From: Aerophototrophica crusticola
GTDB taxonomy: Bacteria; Pseudomonadota; Alphaproteobacteria; Azospirillales; Azospirillaceae
DNA length: 64,000 nt
Direction: 5' to 3'
Assembly (NCBI GenBank): GCA_001939945.1
Contig: MOEB01000020.1
Coordinates: 26,873 to 90,872, forward strand
The notes under the pieces are model-generated. The model saw only the letters and a list, made by a program, of their open reading frames with translations. It did no database searches and was not told where the DNA came from. The stretch's first letter is position 1, and each line of letters begins with the position of its first letter. Of this stretch, positions 1 to 9,105 are shown piece by piece. Position numbers and translations under genes: made by a program.

Positions 1-609
1 CGCAACGCCGGCCAGACCTGCGTCTGCGCCAACCGCATCCTGGTGCAGGAGGGCGTGTATGACGCCTTCACGAGCAAGCTGGGGGAGGCGGTGCGCGCCA
101 TGAAGGTGGGCAACGGGGCGGAGGAGGGCGTGCTGCTCGGCCCCCTGATCGACTCGGCCGCCGTGGAGAAGGTTGAGGAGCACATCCAGGACGCCCTGTC
201 CAAGGGCGCCAGGATCGCCCTGGGCGGCAAGCGTCACGGCCTGGGCGGCAGCTTCTTCGAGCCCACCATCCTGACCGACGTCACCACCGACATGAAGGTG
301 GCGCGGGAGGAAACCTTCGGCCCCCTGGCGCCCCTGTTCAAGTTCAAGGACGAGGCCGAGGCCATCCGTATGGCCAACGACACGGAGTTCGGCCTCGCCG
401 CCTATTTCTACAGCCGCGACATCGGCCGGGTCTGGCGGGTGGCGGAGAGCCTGGAATACGGCATCGTCGGCATCAACGAGGGCATCATCTCCACCGAGGT
501 CGCCCCCTTCGGCGGCGTCAAGGAAAGCGGCATCGGCCGCGAGGGCAGCAAGTACGGGATCGAGGATTACCTGGAGATCAAGTACCTGCTGATGGGCGGG
601 GTGAAGTAG
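1..609 (+). CDS. gabD: Succinate-semialdehyde dehydrogenase, C-terminal part (5' end outside window)
   Basis: This is the C-terminal 202 residues of an NAD(P)-dependent aldehyde dehydrogenase, most like GabD, which oxidises succinate semialdehyde to succinate in GABA catabolism. The reading frame is open from base 1. The catalytic cysteine motif GQTCVCANR is visible at the very edge (Cys at codon 7 of the visible part). The ETFGP motif and the [14 protein letters not shown] segment near the C-terminus are typical of the family. The start and the cofactor-binding half lie upstream of the window. It converges on a glycosyltransferase gene, with a palindromic repeat between the two. The GabD assignment rests on overall similarity in the C-terminal half; another succinate/glutarate semialdehyde dehydrogenase is possible. 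Confidence 0.88.
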   Translation, partial: RNAGQTCVCANRILVQEGVYDAFTSKLGEAVRAMKVGNGAEEGVLLGPLIDSAAVEKVEEHIQDALSKGARIALGGKRHGLGGSFFEPTILTDVTTDMKVAREETFGPLAPLFKFKDEAEAIRMANDTEFGLAAYFYSRDIGRVWRVAESLEYGIVGINEGIISTEVAPFGGVKESGIGREGSKYGIEDYLEIKYLLMGGVK

Positions 610-616
610 GCCGCCT

Positions 617-706
617 GTAGGTCGGATTAGGCGCGCCAGCGCCGTAATCCGACGGCCGACGGTGAAGCCGTCGGATTACGCGGCCACGGCCGCTAATCCG
701 ACCTAC
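617..706. repeat. Palindromic intergenic repeat, family R1, copy 1
   Basis: The 90-bp element begins GTAGGTCGGATTAG and ends with the reverse complement CTAATCCGACCTAC. An inner inverted pair GTAATCCGAC / GTCGGATTAC lies inside, so it can fold as two adjacent hairpins or one long cruciform. It sits between the convergent ends of gabD and the glycosyltransferase gene. Two more copies occur in this window at 5082 and 28237. Confidence 0.9.
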
Positions 707-711
707 GACGC

Positions 712-1989
712 TCACGCCGCCCGCCTCGCCCCCGCCACCGCCTCCACCACCCGGACCGCCTCGCCCAGCCCGTCCTCCGCCCGCACCTTCTCCCCCAGCG
801 CCGCGGCGCGGGCGCGGATTCCTTGGTCATCCAGCGCCCGCCGGATGGCGGCAGCCAGGGTGTCCGCGTCCAGGCTGCGATAGGGGACGCTGCCGCCGCT
901 GATGCCCAGTTGCCCCGTCCGCCAGGCCCAGAAGAACTGGTCGGCCAGGAAAGGGACATGCACCCCCGGCTTGCCGGACCGTACCGTCGCCCCGGTCGTC
1001 CCGGCCCCGCCATGGTGGACGATGGCGGCCATGTGGGGGAAAAGCTGGCCGTGGGGCGCGGCCGCCAGGGGGAACACGGTGTCCGGAAGGTCCGCGGCCC
1101 CCAGCCCGCCCCAACCGCTGGCCAGCACGGCCCGGCAGCCGGCCTTCCCAATGGCGGCGAGCAGCAGGTCGGTGGTGGCCTTCGGGTCCCTCGGCTTCAT
1201 GCTGCCGAAACCCACATAGACCGGCGGAGGGCCGGACTCCAGGAAGCGAGCCAGCTCCGGCGGCAGGGTCCAGGACGGTTCCTCCAACCACCAATAACCG
1301 GTCACATGGACATGGTTCGGCCAGTCCGTCGGCACCGGCACCACATGGCGGCTGTAGCACATCAGGATCGGCCGTTTCTCGCGCCGCATCCGCCCGAACG
1401 GCCCGAAGAAGGGCTCCGGCCCCAACCCGAAGGCGGCTTGGCGGCCCAGGTTCGTGCCGGGCCGCATCATCTGCCAGAAGAACTGGCCCAGCACATGGTG
1501 TTGCAGCTTGTAGGCCAGCCCCGGCAGGGGGCGCCTGGGCGGTGGCACCAAGGGGCTGGGAAAGGCTGACGTGGGGTATAGGGGCTGCGGGTAGGCGGCG
1601 ACATAGGGGATGCCCCAGGCCTCCGACACGGCCGTGGCGGTCAGGGCGGAGCCGCCGCCGGGCACCAGCACGTCCGCCCCACGGCTGGCCTCCCGCCCGA
1701 TCAGGGCCCATTCGGAGGCGTATCTCTTCACCATGTCGCGCATGGCGCCAGCCACGGCGACGGGGCTCGCCCCCTCGTCGAACATGCGCCGGCCGGCCTC
1801 GCTGTCCAGGTCGTCCTGGATGTTGCCGGTGACAGGGTGCAGCGTGACGCCCCGGCCCGCCACCAGCCCCTCGAACTGCGCGTGGGTGACCAGCCGCACC
1901 TCATGCCCGCGCCCGGCCAGCGCCACGGCCAAGGCGGCGAAGGGCTGCACGTCGCCGCGGGAGCCCAGGGCGGTGACGGTGACGATCAT
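712..1989 (-). CDS. UGT-type glycosyltransferase (GT1 family)
   Basis: A 425-residue GT-B fold glycosyltransferase of the family that includes macrolide glycosyltransferases and sterol/flavonoid UDP-glucosyltransferases. The N-terminus MIVTVTALGSRGDVQPF carries the GSRGDVQP acceptor-domain signature. The C-terminal half has the nucleotide-sugar signature HHGGAGTT followed by GKPGVHVPFLADQ. The frame stays open upstream, but the extension has low-complexity shadow sequence, so the ATG at 1989 was chosen because the conserved domain starts there. Acceptor and donor are unknown; glycolipid or secondary-metabolite glycosylation is likely for the family. It stands alone, divergent from the receiver gene at 2209. 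Confidence 0.85.
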   Translation of the reverse strand: MIVTVTALGSRGDVQPFAALAVALAGRGHEVRLVTHAQFEGLVAGRGVTLHPVTGNIQDDLDSEAGRRMFDEGASPVAVAGAMRDMVKRYASEWALIGREASRGADVLVPGGGSALTATAVSEAWGIPYVAAYPQPLYPTSAFPSPLVPPPRRPLPGLAYKLQHHVLGQFFWQMMRPGTNLGRQAAFGLGPEPFFGPFGRMRREKRPILMCYSRHVVPVPTDWPNHVHVTGYWWLEEPSWTLPPELARFLESGPPPVYVGFGSMKPRDPKATTDLLLAAIGKAGCRAVLASGWGGLGAADLPDTVFPLAAAPHGQLFPHMAAIVHHGGAGTTGATVRSGKPGVHVPFLADQFFWAWRTGQLGISGGSVPYRSLDADTLAAAIRRALDDQGIRARAAALGEKVRAEDGLGEAVRVVEAVAGARRAA

Positions 1990-2208
1990 GTATCTGCCTC
2001 CGGATGCCTCAACCTGCTGCCCCTTCCACGGACCGCGTGCCCTTTCTTGCCGCGCGCGACCCAACAGGGGCATGGATACCCCTTTCGCCAGCGCAACATG
2101 ATCCCCGAAGTGGACCGCCGAATGCCCGCGTGACCGCAACGCACCCCAACCGGACATTAAACGTGTTTGTACTGCGCCTGACCGCACACCACGCACCGCG
2201 AGGGGACC

Positions 2209-2595
2209 ATGCCCGCACAGCCGCGCGTACTGATCGTCGAGGATGACGCCGTCACCGCCCTCATGCTCCAGAACGTCCTGTCGGACATGGGGTGTGAGAT
2301 TTGCGGCCTCGCCTCCACGGCCCCTCGGGCCGTCGCCCTGGCCGATTACCACCGCCCCGACGTGGCGCTGGTGGATGTCCGCCTTGCGAAGGGTACGGAC
2401 GGGTTGGCCGCCGCCAAGGAGATGCGCGACTTCCTGAAGCTGGACGTCCTGCTGATGACCGGCTGGCGGCTGGAGGATGACGGGGAAGGCATCAACCTGC
2501 CCCTGATGCAGAAGCCCCTGGACCCCACCCGCGTGAAGGACACCGTCCGCCAGATCCTGGAACGCCGCAAGGCCCCCGCCATCGCCGACGCCTGA
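2209..2595 (+). CDS. Stand-alone response regulator receiver protein
   Basis: A 128-residue protein made of a single CheY-like receiver domain with no output domain. The acidic pocket is VEDD (residues 10-13), the phosphoacceptor is D56 in VALVDVRL, and the conserved lysine lies in MQKPLD near residue 104. Such single-domain regulators act by protein-protein contact in phosphorelays or in chemotaxis-like control. No kinase gene is adjacent, so the partner is unknown. It is divergent from the glycosyltransferase gene and followed by a strong GC hairpin. Confidence 0.85.
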   Translation: MPAQPRVLIVEDDAVTALMLQNVLSDMGCEICGLASTAPRAVALADYHRPDVALVDVRLAKGTDGLAAAKEMRDFLKLDVLLMTGWRLEDDGEGINLPLMQKPLDPTRVKDTVRQILERRKAPAIADA

Positions 2596-2625
2596 CCGGG
2601 GCAATTTCCCTTAATCGCCCGTCCG

Positions 2626-2662
2626 CGCCGCCGGCCGGGGCATAGGCCCCCGGTCGGCGGCG
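2626..2662 (+). terminator. GC-rich hairpin downstream of the receiver gene
   Basis: Arms 2626-2640 and 2648-2662 pair over 15 positions with one G-T wobble and a 7-nt loop. There is no clear T-run after it, so it may end transcription weakly or protect the mRNA 3' end. Confidence 0.5.
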
Positions 2663-2777
2663 TACCCGTTCGGGGCATGGCTGGGCCGACGCTGGACCCC
2701 ATGCCCCCGTCCGTGGCACACCCCATTTACCCCAGGGTGAATGGCCCGGTGTCCCGGGCGGCAACGGAGGATCGGCG

Positions 2778-4157
2778 ATGGCGCGCTTCGACTATGACCT
2801 GTTCGTGATCGGGGCCGGTTCCGGCGGCGTGCGGGCGGCCCGGATCGCAGGGCAGCACGGCGCAAGGGTCGCCATCGCGGAGGAGCGCTACTTCGGCGGC
2901 ACCTGCGTGAACGTGGGCTGCGTGCCGAAGAAGCTGTTGGTCTTCGCCGCCCATTTCGGCCACGACTTCGAGGATGCCGCCGGCTTCGGCTGGGACGTGC
3001 CGCAGAAGCCCACCCTGGACTGGGAGCGGCTGAAGGCCAACGTGGCGGGGGAGGTGGGCCGCCTCAACGGCATCTACCGCCGCCTGCTGGAAGGGGCGGG
3101 CTGCACCATCTTCGAGGGCCGCGCCCGCATCGCCGGCCCCAACACCATCAGCATCAACGGCCAGACCGTGACGGCGGAGCACATCCTGGTGGCCGTGGGC
3201 GGCTGGCCGGAGCTGCCGGACCAGCCGGGGGCGCAGGAATATGGCCTGACATCCAACGAGATGTTCTCGCTCCCGAAGTTCCCCAAGCGCCTGATCGTGG
3301 CGGGCGGCGGCTATATCGCGACGGAGTTCGCCTGCGTCTTCAACGGCCTGGGCGCGGAGGTGACGCAGCTCTACCGCGGCAAGCAAATCCTGCGCGGCTT
3401 CGACCGTGACGTGCGGGAGTTCCTGGGGGAGGAGCTGGTCAAGTCCGGCATCAACCTGCGCTTCAACACCATCATCAGCCGGATCGAAAAGTCCGGCGAT
3501 TGCCTGATGGTCAGCCTGTCGGACGGGCGGGAGCTTGAGGCGGACGCCGTGCTCTACGCCATCGGCCGCCGGCCCCACACGGCGGACCTGGGCCTCGAGA
3601 CGGTGGGCGTCGAGCTGGACGACAAGGGCGCCATCCGGGTGGACGCGGACTACCAGACCACCGCGCCCGGCGTGTACGCCCTGGGCGACGTGACCAACCG
3701 CATCAACCTGACCCCCGTCGCCCTGGGGGAGGGCCATGTGTTGGCGGACCGGCTGTTCGGCAAGATGCCGGACCGGGCGGTGAACTATGACAACATCCCG
3801 ACCGCCGTCTTTTCCATCCCCCCCGTCGCCACGGTGGGCATGCCGGAGGAGGAGGCGCGGGCCAAGGGCATCCCGGTGGACGTCTACCGCACCAACTTCA
3901 AGCCCATGCGCAACGCCATGGCCGGCCGTGAGCAGCGCACCCTGATGAAGCTGGTGGTGGAGCGGGAAAGCCAGAGGGTCATTGGCGTGCACATGGTGGG
4001 CGCCGACACGCCGGAGATGATCCAGGCCGTCGCCGTGGCCATGAACGCCGGGGCCACCAAGCAGACCTTCGACCAGACAATCGGCCTTCACCCCACCGCG
4101 GCGGAGGAGTTCGTCACCATGCGCACCAAGGCGCCCGAGCCGCTGCCGATGGATTGA
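2778..4157 (+). CDS. gor: Glutathione-disulfide reductase
   Basis: A 459-residue FAD-dependent pyridine nucleotide-disulfide oxidoreductase that reduces oxidised glutathione with NADPH in the cytoplasm. It has the N-terminal FAD motif GAGSGG (12-17), the redox-active pair Cys43/Cys48 in GGTCVNVGCVPKK, a second Rossmann motif GGGYIATEFA, and the C-terminal catalytic His (about 438) in HPTAAEE. Full length for the family. The ATG at 2778 has GGAGG eight bases upstream. It appears monocistronic, with a minus-strand terminator lying between it and the convergent SDR gene. Confidence 0.93.
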   Translation: MARFDYDLFVIGAGSGGVRAARIAGQHGARVAIAEERYFGGTCVNVGCVPKKLLVFAAHFGHDFEDAAGFGWDVPQKPTLDWERLKANVAGEVGRLNGIYRRLLEGAGCTIFEGRARIAGPNTISINGQTVTAEHILVAVGGWPELPDQPGAQEYGLTSNEMFSLPKFPKRLIVAGGGYIATEFACVFNGLGAEVTQLYRGKQILRGFDRDVREFLGEELVKSGINLRFNTIISRIEKSGDCLMVSLSDGRELEADAVLYAIGRRPHTADLGLETVGVELDDKGAIRVDADYQTTAPGVYALGDVTNRINLTPVALGEGHVLADRLFGKMPDRAVNYDNIPTAVFSIPPVATVGMPEEEARAKGIPVDVYRTNFKPMRNAMAGREQRTLMKLVVERESQRVIGVHMVGADTPEMIQAVAVAMNAGATKQTFDQTIGLHPTAAEEFVTMRTKAPEPLPMD

Positions 4158-4172
4158 CACCCCCGAAAAGAA

Positions 4173-4203
4173 AAGCCCCGCCGGTGGGGACCTGGCGGGG
4201 CTT
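4173..4203 (-). terminator. Rho-independent terminator for the SDR gene
   Basis: A 10-bp perfect stem, AAGCCCCGCC paired with GGCGGGGCTT. On the minus strand it is followed by TTCTTTTC, so it is oriented to end transcription from the SDR gene at 4331. It may also stop plus-strand gor transcripts, but no T-run is present on that side. Confidence 0.75.
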
Positions 4204-4330
4204 GAAGTCGTACGAGTGACCGGACCGGCAGGGTAAGGGAGGGGAGACGTGCCGGACCGGTACCGACTGAGCGGGGAACGATCAGTAAGGCGAAACTAAT
4301 CCCCTGGCCCCGGCCCCGCTGTGACGGTGG

Positions 4331-5059
4331 TCACGCCGGGTTAAGGTCGATCAGCTCGCCGTGCAAAGCACACGCGGGCATGCAGAATTCGATGATGGAC
4401 GGGGCGACCTCCGCCGGGGTGCGCAGGGTCTTCGCGTCCTCCCCGGGGAAGGCCTTTTCCCGCAGCTTGGTCGCCACCGGGCCGGGGTCCACCAGGTTCA
4501 CCCGCAGGCTGGTCTCCAGCGTTTCCGCGGCCCACATGCGCCCCATCATGTCCAGGGCGGCCTTGGAGGCGGCATAGGCGCTCCAATAGGCGGTGGGCTG
4601 GCGGCCCACCCTGTCGGTCAGCAGCACGGCGCGGCCGGCGTCGGACCGGCGCAGCAGCGGGTCCACGGTACGCACCAGGCGCATGGTAGCCGTGACGCCC
4701 ACGCCGAACACCCGGTCCCAATCCTTGGGGTCCGCATGGGCCAGCGGGCCGATGGTGCCGAGCTGGCCCGCCGCGTGGACGAACACGTCCAAGCGCCCGA
4801 ACCGCTCATAGATCGCCGGGCCCAGGCTGTCCAGCTTGGCCCCGTCCATCAGGTCCTGCGGCACCAGCGTGGCGCTGCCGCCCACGGCCTTGACCCGATC
4901 GTCCACCTCCTCCAGCCCGCCAACGGTGCGGGCCACCAGCACCACATGCGCGCCTTCCGCGGCCAGCCGCTCCGCGACGGCGGCCCCGATGCCGCGGGAA
5001 GCGCCGGTGACGAGCGCGACACGGCCGGTCAGGCGGCCGGTGGGGGAGGGGGTGGTCAT
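4331..5059 (-). CDS. Short-chain dehydrogenase/reductase (SDR)
   Basis: A 242-residue classical SDR. The cofactor motif TGASRGIG spans residues 18-25, an NNAG-equivalent is present as HAAGQLG, and the catalytic YAASK motif gives Tyr162/Lys166. Substrate unknown. The gene lies just downstream of purF on the same strand, an arrangement I recall from other Alphaproteobacteria, which does not by itself imply a purine role. A copy of repeat R1 separates it from purF. It ends in a convincing terminator. Confidence 0.88.
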   Translation of the reverse strand: MTTPSPTGRLTGRVALVTGASRGIGAAVAERLAAEGAHVVLVARTVGGLEEVDDRVKAVGGSATLVPQDLMDGAKLDSLGPAIYERFGRLDVFVHAAGQLGTIGPLAHADPKDWDRVFGVGVTATMRLVRTVDPLLRRSDAGRAVLLTDRVGRQPTAYWSAYAASKAALDMMGRMWAAETLETSLRVNLVDPGPVATKLREKAFPGEDAKTLRTPAEVAPSIIEFCMPACALHGELIDLNPA

Positions 5060-5081
5060 GATGGGATCCGGATTCTTCTTT

Positions 5082-5176
5082 GTAGGTCGGATTAGGTGCG
5101 CAGCACCGTAATCCGACGTCTCTGATAGGGGTAGGCAGTCGGATTACGCGGGCTTGCGCCCGCTAATCCGACCTAC
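5082..5176. repeat. Palindromic intergenic repeat, family R1, copy 2
   Basis: A 95-bp element with the same outer arms (GTAGGTCGGATTAG / CTAATCCGACCTAC) and inner arms (GTAATCCGAC / GTCGGATTAC) as copies 1 and 3, but with a longer central spacer. It fills the gap between the purF stop and the SDR start. Confidence 0.9.
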
Positions 5177-5187
5177 GGGGACGGCCG

Positions 5188-6639
5188 TCAAGCCCGCCGC
5201 TCCGCCAACTGGTGCACGTCCGCGGGCCGGGGGGCCTCGAAGTCGGTCAGGGGGATGGGGTAGTCGCCGGTGAAGCAGGCGTCACAGTACTGGGCCCCGG
5301 CATCGCGCTTGGCGTGGCCCAGGGCCTTGTAAAGGCCGTCCAGGCTGATGAAGGCCAGGCTGTCGGCACCGATGAAGCGCCGCATCTCCTCCACGCTCAG
5401 CTTGTGGGCCAGCAGCTTCTCCTTCTCCGGCGTGTCGATGCCGTAGAAGCAGCTATGGCTGGTGGGCGGGCTGGAGATGCGCATGTGCACCTCCTTGGCG
5501 CCGGCGTCGCGCATCATCTCCACGATCTTCACGCTGGTGGTCCCGCGGACGATGCTGTCGTCCACCAGGATCACGCGCTTGCCCTGGATATAGGCGCGGT
5601 TGGCGTTGTGCTTCAGCTTCACGCCCAGCCGGCGGATTTTGTCGGTCGGCTGGATGAAGGTGCGGCCCACATAGTGGTTCCGGATGATGCCCAGGTCGAA
5701 GGAGATGCCGCTCTCCTCCGCATAGCCCAGCGCCGCGGGCACGCCGCTGTCCGGCACGGGGATGACGATGTCCGCGTCCACGTTGCTCTCGATGGCGAGC
5801 TGCGCGCCGATCTTCTTGCGCACTTCGTAGACGGAGTGGCCCTCCATGAAGCTGTCGGGCCGGGCGAAGTAGATGTACTCGAAGATGCAGAACTTGGACG
5901 GGGCGGACTGGAAGGGGCGCAGGGACTGCACCTGGCCGGCCTCCAGCACCACCATCTCACCCGGCGCCACGTCGCGGATGTACTCGGCGCCGATGATGTC
6001 CAGGGCCACGGTCTCCGACGCCAGCACCGGGTGCTCCCCCAGCATGCCCAGCACCAGGGGGCGCACGCCGGACGGGTCGCGCACGCCGATCACCTGGTCC
6101 TTGCCCAGGCAGACCAGGCTGTAGGCGCCCTCTACTTGCCGCAGCGCCTCCACCAGACGGTCGATGACGTTGCCGCCGCGGGCGGTGGCCATCAGGTGGA
6201 TGATGGTCTCCGTATCCGTGGTGGACTGGAACAGGCAGCCGCGCCGCACGAGCTGCCGCCGCAGCATCAGGGCATTGGTCAGGTTGCCGTTGTGCGCCAG
6301 GGCGAAGCCGCCGAACTCGAACTCCGCATACAGGGGCTGCACGTTGCGCACCGCCGTCTCACCGGTGGTGGCGTAGCGCACATGGCCGATGGCGGCGTTG
6401 CCCTTCAGGCTCCGCATCACGGCCTCGGAGCCGAAGATGTCGCCCACCTGGCCCAGGGCGCGGTGGCTGGGGAAGTCGCGCCCGTCGAAGCTGACGATGC
6501 CCGCCGCTTCCTGCCCGCGGTGCTGCAGGGCGTGCAGGCCCAGCGCCACCAGTGCCGCCGCGTCCAAGGGGCCGAGCACGCCGAACACGCCGCACTCCTC
6601 GCGGAGCTTGTCGTCATCGAAGGGGTGGGTGGTGAGCAT
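5188..6639 (-). CDS. purF: Amidophosphoribosyltransferase
   Basis: First committed enzyme of de novo purine synthesis: it transfers glutamine amide nitrogen to PRPP to give phosphoribosylamine. The predicted 483-residue protein has a short propeptide ending EE before the N-terminal nucleophile Cys16 in CGVFGV, an Ntn glutaminase domain, and the PRPP-loop motif VILVDDSIVRGT. Cysteines at FCIFEY, HSCFYG and YCDACF match the four [4Fe-4S] ligands of the Bacillus-type enzyme. The ATG at 6639 is preferred because GGAAGG precedes it at good distance and processing leaves Cys16 first; an in-frame ATG at 6657 lacks a ribosome site. It is the last gene of a radA-cvpA-purF operon. Confidence 0.95.
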   Translation of the reverse strand: MLTTHPFDDDKLREECGVFGVLGPLDAAALVALGLHALQHRGQEAAGIVSFDGRDFPSHRALGQVGDIFGSEAVMRSLKGNAAIGHVRYATTGETAVRNVQPLYAEFEFGGFALAHNGNLTNALMLRRQLVRRGCLFQSTTDTETIIHLMATARGGNVIDRLVEALRQVEGAYSLVCLGKDQVIGVRDPSGVRPLVLGMLGEHPVLASETVALDIIGAEYIRDVAPGEMVVLEAGQVQSLRPFQSAPSKFCIFEYIYFARPDSFMEGHSVYEVRKKIGAQLAIESNVDADIVIPVPDSGVPAALGYAEESGISFDLGIIRNHYVGRTFIQPTDKIRRLGVKLKHNANRAYIQGKRVILVDDSIVRGTTSVKIVEMMRDAGAKEVHMRISSPPTSHSCFYGIDTPEKEKLLAHKLSVEEMRRFIGADSLAFISLDGLYKALGHAKRDAGAQYCDACFTGDYPIPLTDFEAPRPADVHQLAERRA

Positions 6640-6678
6640 CGGCGGTCTGCCTTCCATGCTGGGACGTCGGGGCCAGGC

Positions 6679-7401
6679 CTATCGTCCGGCCGGGGTGGGC
6701 TGGGGGGCCTGGGGGTCGGGGGTATCGGTGTTCTTGATCAACTGGTCGAGCCGGCCCAGCGCCTCGCCGTTATAACCCTGATCCGCGGCGGGCGCACCCG
6801 CCTTGGTCGCCCCGGCTGGGGCGGGGTTGGACAGGCGTTCCAGGGCCTGTTTGGCTTCCATGGCGCGCCGGGCCTGCTCCTGCGCCTCCCGCGCCGCGCG
6901 CTGGGCGGGGTCCAGGGTGGTGTCCGGCAACAGGCCGCGGATTGTCTCCGCCCCCGCGGCCATCAGGGGCCGGGTACGGGCATTGGCCAGCCAGTCCGGC
7001 GGCGTGTCGGGCCAGAGCCACTGGCTGAACATGAAGGCCAGGCTGACCACCGCCGCCCCGCGCACGGCGCCGAAGGCGAAGCCCAGGCTCCGGTCGATGG
7101 CGGACAGGCCGCTGTCCTGCACCCGGCCGGACACGGCATGGGTCAGCATGGAAAAGGCGATCAGGGCCACCGTGAACACGCCCAGCACGGCGGCGCCGTC
7201 GGCGATGATCTGGGTGCCGATGTACTGGCGGGCGACAGGGGCCGCGTGGGGAAAGGCCCAAAGGGTGGCGAAGGCGGCGCCGATCCAGGCGGCGATGGAC
7301 AGCACCTCCCGCGCGAAGCCGCGGGCGAAGGCCATGAGGGCGGACAACAGGACGATGACGATGACCGCCACGTCCACGGGGTTCAGGCCGTTCCCGTCCA
7401 T
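6679..7401 (-). CDS. cvpA: CvpA family inner-membrane protein
   Basis: A 240-residue membrane protein. It begins with an NPVDVAVIVIVLLSALMAFARGFAREVLSIAAWIG-like segment (residues 7-41) typical of CvpA, with about four membrane spans in the first 160 residues and a cytoplasmic A/Q-rich tail. The family was named for colicin V production and is linked to envelope homeostasis. The start is four bases after the radA stop and purF follows 39 bases later, the same cvpA-purF pairing as in Escherichia coli. Co-transcription with both neighbours is likely. Confidence 0.88.
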   Translation of the reverse strand: MDGNGLNPVDVAVIVIVLLSALMAFARGFAREVLSIAAWIGAAFATLWAFPHAAPVARQYIGTQIIADGAAVLGVFTVALIAFSMLTHAVSGRVQDSGLSAIDRSLGFAFGAVRGAAVVSLAFMFSQWLWPDTPPDWLANARTRPLMAAGAETIRGLLPDTTLDPAQRAAREAQEQARRAMEAKQALERLSNPAPAGATKAGAPAADQGYNGEALGRLDQLIKNTDTPDPQAPQPTPAGR

Positions 7402-7405
7402 CGCC

Positions 7406-8809
7406 TTACCCCTTCACCCGGGCCGGCGCCCGCGGCGGCACGTTGCCCGGCTGGAACAGCGGCAGCAGGTCCGACAACTGGTCCAGCTCCAGCCGCTTCA
7501 GCCCGTCGTCGCCGGCATTCCCGCGCGACCGGCGGGGCGACGGCATCAGGGCGCGGCCGAAGCCCAGCTTCGCGGCCTCCTTCAGGCGCTGGTCGGTCTG
7601 GCTCACGGCGCGCACCTCCCCCGACAGGCCGATCTCCCCGAACACCACGGCGTCGGCCGGAACCGGCTCCCCCGTCAGGCTGCTGACCAGGGCGGCGGCC
7701 ACGGCCAGGTCGGCGGCCGGCTCCGTCACCTTCAGCCCGCCGGCGACGCTCAGATACACGTCGTTGGCGCCGATGGCGACGCCGCAGCGCGCCTCCAGCA
7801 CCGCCAGCACCATGGCGAGGCGCGCCGAGTCCCAGCCCACCACAGCCCGCCGCGGCGTGCCCAGGGGGGAGGGGGCTACCAGCGCCTGCACCTCCACCAG
7901 CACGGGCCGCGTGCCCTCCAGCCCGGCGAAGACGGCGGTGCCGGTGATGTCGCCGCGGCGGTCGGCCAGGAACAGCTCCGACGGGTTGGTGACCTCCACA
8001 AGGCCGTCCTCGCCCATCTCGAACACGCCGATCTCATCCGTCGGGCCGAATCGGTTCTTCACGGCGCGCAGGATGCGGAACTGGTGGCCGCGCTCGCCCT
8101 CGAAGTACAGGACCGTGTCCACCATGTGCTCCAGCACGCGGGGGCCGGCGATCTGGCCGTCCTTGGTGACGTGGCCGACGATCAGCAGGGTGATGCCCCG
8201 GCGCTTGGCGACGCGGATCAGTTCCGACGCGCTGGCCCGCACCTGGGCAACGGTGCCCGGCGCGCTGTCCAGCGTGTCCACATACATGGTCTGGATGGAG
8301 TCGATCACCGCCACCCGCGGCCCCTCCGCCGTGTCCAGGCTGGCGACGATGTCGCGCACGTTGGTGGCGGAGGCCAACTCCACCGGCGCGTTGACAAGGC
8401 CCAGGCGGGCGGCGCGCATGCGTACCTGGTCCACCGCCTCCTCACCGCTGATATAGGCGCAGCGCACCTCCTGCGCAAGGCAGGCCGTGACCTGCAGCAG
8501 CAGGGTGGACTTGCCGATGCCCGGGTCGCCGCCGATCAGCAGGGCCGAGCCGTGGACGAGGCCGCCGCCGCAGACCCGGTCGAATTCCTGGATGTGGGTC
8601 ATGCGCCGCGGCGCGTCGCTGGACACGCCGGACAAGGGCACGAACTCGATCCGCTTCCCGGACGCCTTGCCTAGGCCTTTCGGCACGGATTCGGCGGCCT
8701 GCTCCTCCACCAGCGTGTTCCACTCGCCGCAGGCCTCGCACTTGCCCGCCCATTTGGGAAAGCTGGCGCCGCAGTTCTGGCAGACATAGCGGGTGTTGGC
8801 TCGGGCCAA
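7406..8809 (-). CDS. radA: DNA repair protein RadA (Sms), branch-migration ATPase
   Basis: A 467-residue RadA that processes recombination intermediates by branch migration. The N-terminal C4 zinc finger is Cys10-x2-Cys13 and Cys24-x2-Cys27. The RecA-like core carries Walker A GDPGIGKS (94-101) and the RadA-specific KNRFG motif, followed by a Lon-type C-terminal domain. The start is unusual: the frame is closed upstream by a TGA six codons earlier and contains no ATG, so translation most likely starts at TTG 8809 (GGAG eight bases upstream) or CTG 8815. An ATG at 8828 is in another frame. It heads the radA-cvpA-purF operon. Confidence 0.93.
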   Translation of the reverse strand: MARANTRYVCQNCGASFPKWAGKCEACGEWNTLVEEQAAESVPKGLGKASGKRIEFVPLSGVSSDAPRRMTHIQEFDRVCGGGLVHGSALLIGGDPGIGKSTLLLQVTACLAQEVRCAYISGEEAVDQVRMRAARLGLVNAPVELASATNVRDIVASLDTAEGPRVAVIDSIQTMYVDTLDSAPGTVAQVRASASELIRVAKRRGITLLIVGHVTKDGQIAGPRVLEHMVDTVLYFEGERGHQFRILRAVKNRFGPTDEIGVFEMGEDGLVEVTNPSELFLADRRGDITGTAVFAGLEGTRPVLVEVQALVAPSPLGTPRRAVVGWDSARLAMVLAVLEARCGVAIGANDVYLSVAGGLKVTEPAADLAVAAALVSSLTGEPVPADAVVFGEIGLSGEVRAVSQTDQRLKEAAKLGFGRALMPSPRRSRGNAGDDGLKRLELDQLSDLLPLFQPGNVPPRAPARVKG

Positions 8810-9105
8810 GGCCAGGGCTCCGGTTCATGACAGGCGCGTTTCATATAGCGCCTTCGGCCGATGGATCGGAGTGCCTCATAACACGATTGCGTTGGACGCG
8901 GGGACCCCACACGGGGTAGGGCACGGAATGTCACTCTATGCGCGCCGCCGTTGATCGTGACCGATCAACGGCCCCTCAGGCGCCGGGCGCCGCCATCCGG
9001 CGGCTTGGCTCACGCGGGCACGAGCCCGCGGGCCGGCGGTCGCCGGCCTCCGGGTGCATGAGTTGAAGCCTCAAGCACCCGGTGCCACCGGGGTCGATGG
9101 AGGTG
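8810..9105. other. Intergenic region between radA start and higA stop
   Basis: No gene is seen. It must hold the radA promoter, which I cannot place. It contains a small perfect inverted repeat TTGATCG-TGAC-CGATCAA at 8951-8968 and a minus-orientation copy of repeat family R3 at about 8973-9052. Confidence 0.5.
8973..9052 (-). repeat. Palindromic intergenic repeat, family R3, copy 1
   Basis: Read on the minus strand, it begins CGGAGGCCGGCGACCGCCGG, continues through a GCGTGAGCCAAG core and ends CCCGGCGCCTGAGGG. It contains perfect short hairpins (GGCCGGCG-AC-CGCCGGCC). It matches the copy at 34353 nearly base for base at both ends and the partial copy at 56436. Confidence 0.75.

Noticed and set aside
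5212..7686. Long plus-strand frame over purF and cvpA
   Set aside because: Shadow of minus-strand purF/cvpA codons; no start signal and no recognisable domain.
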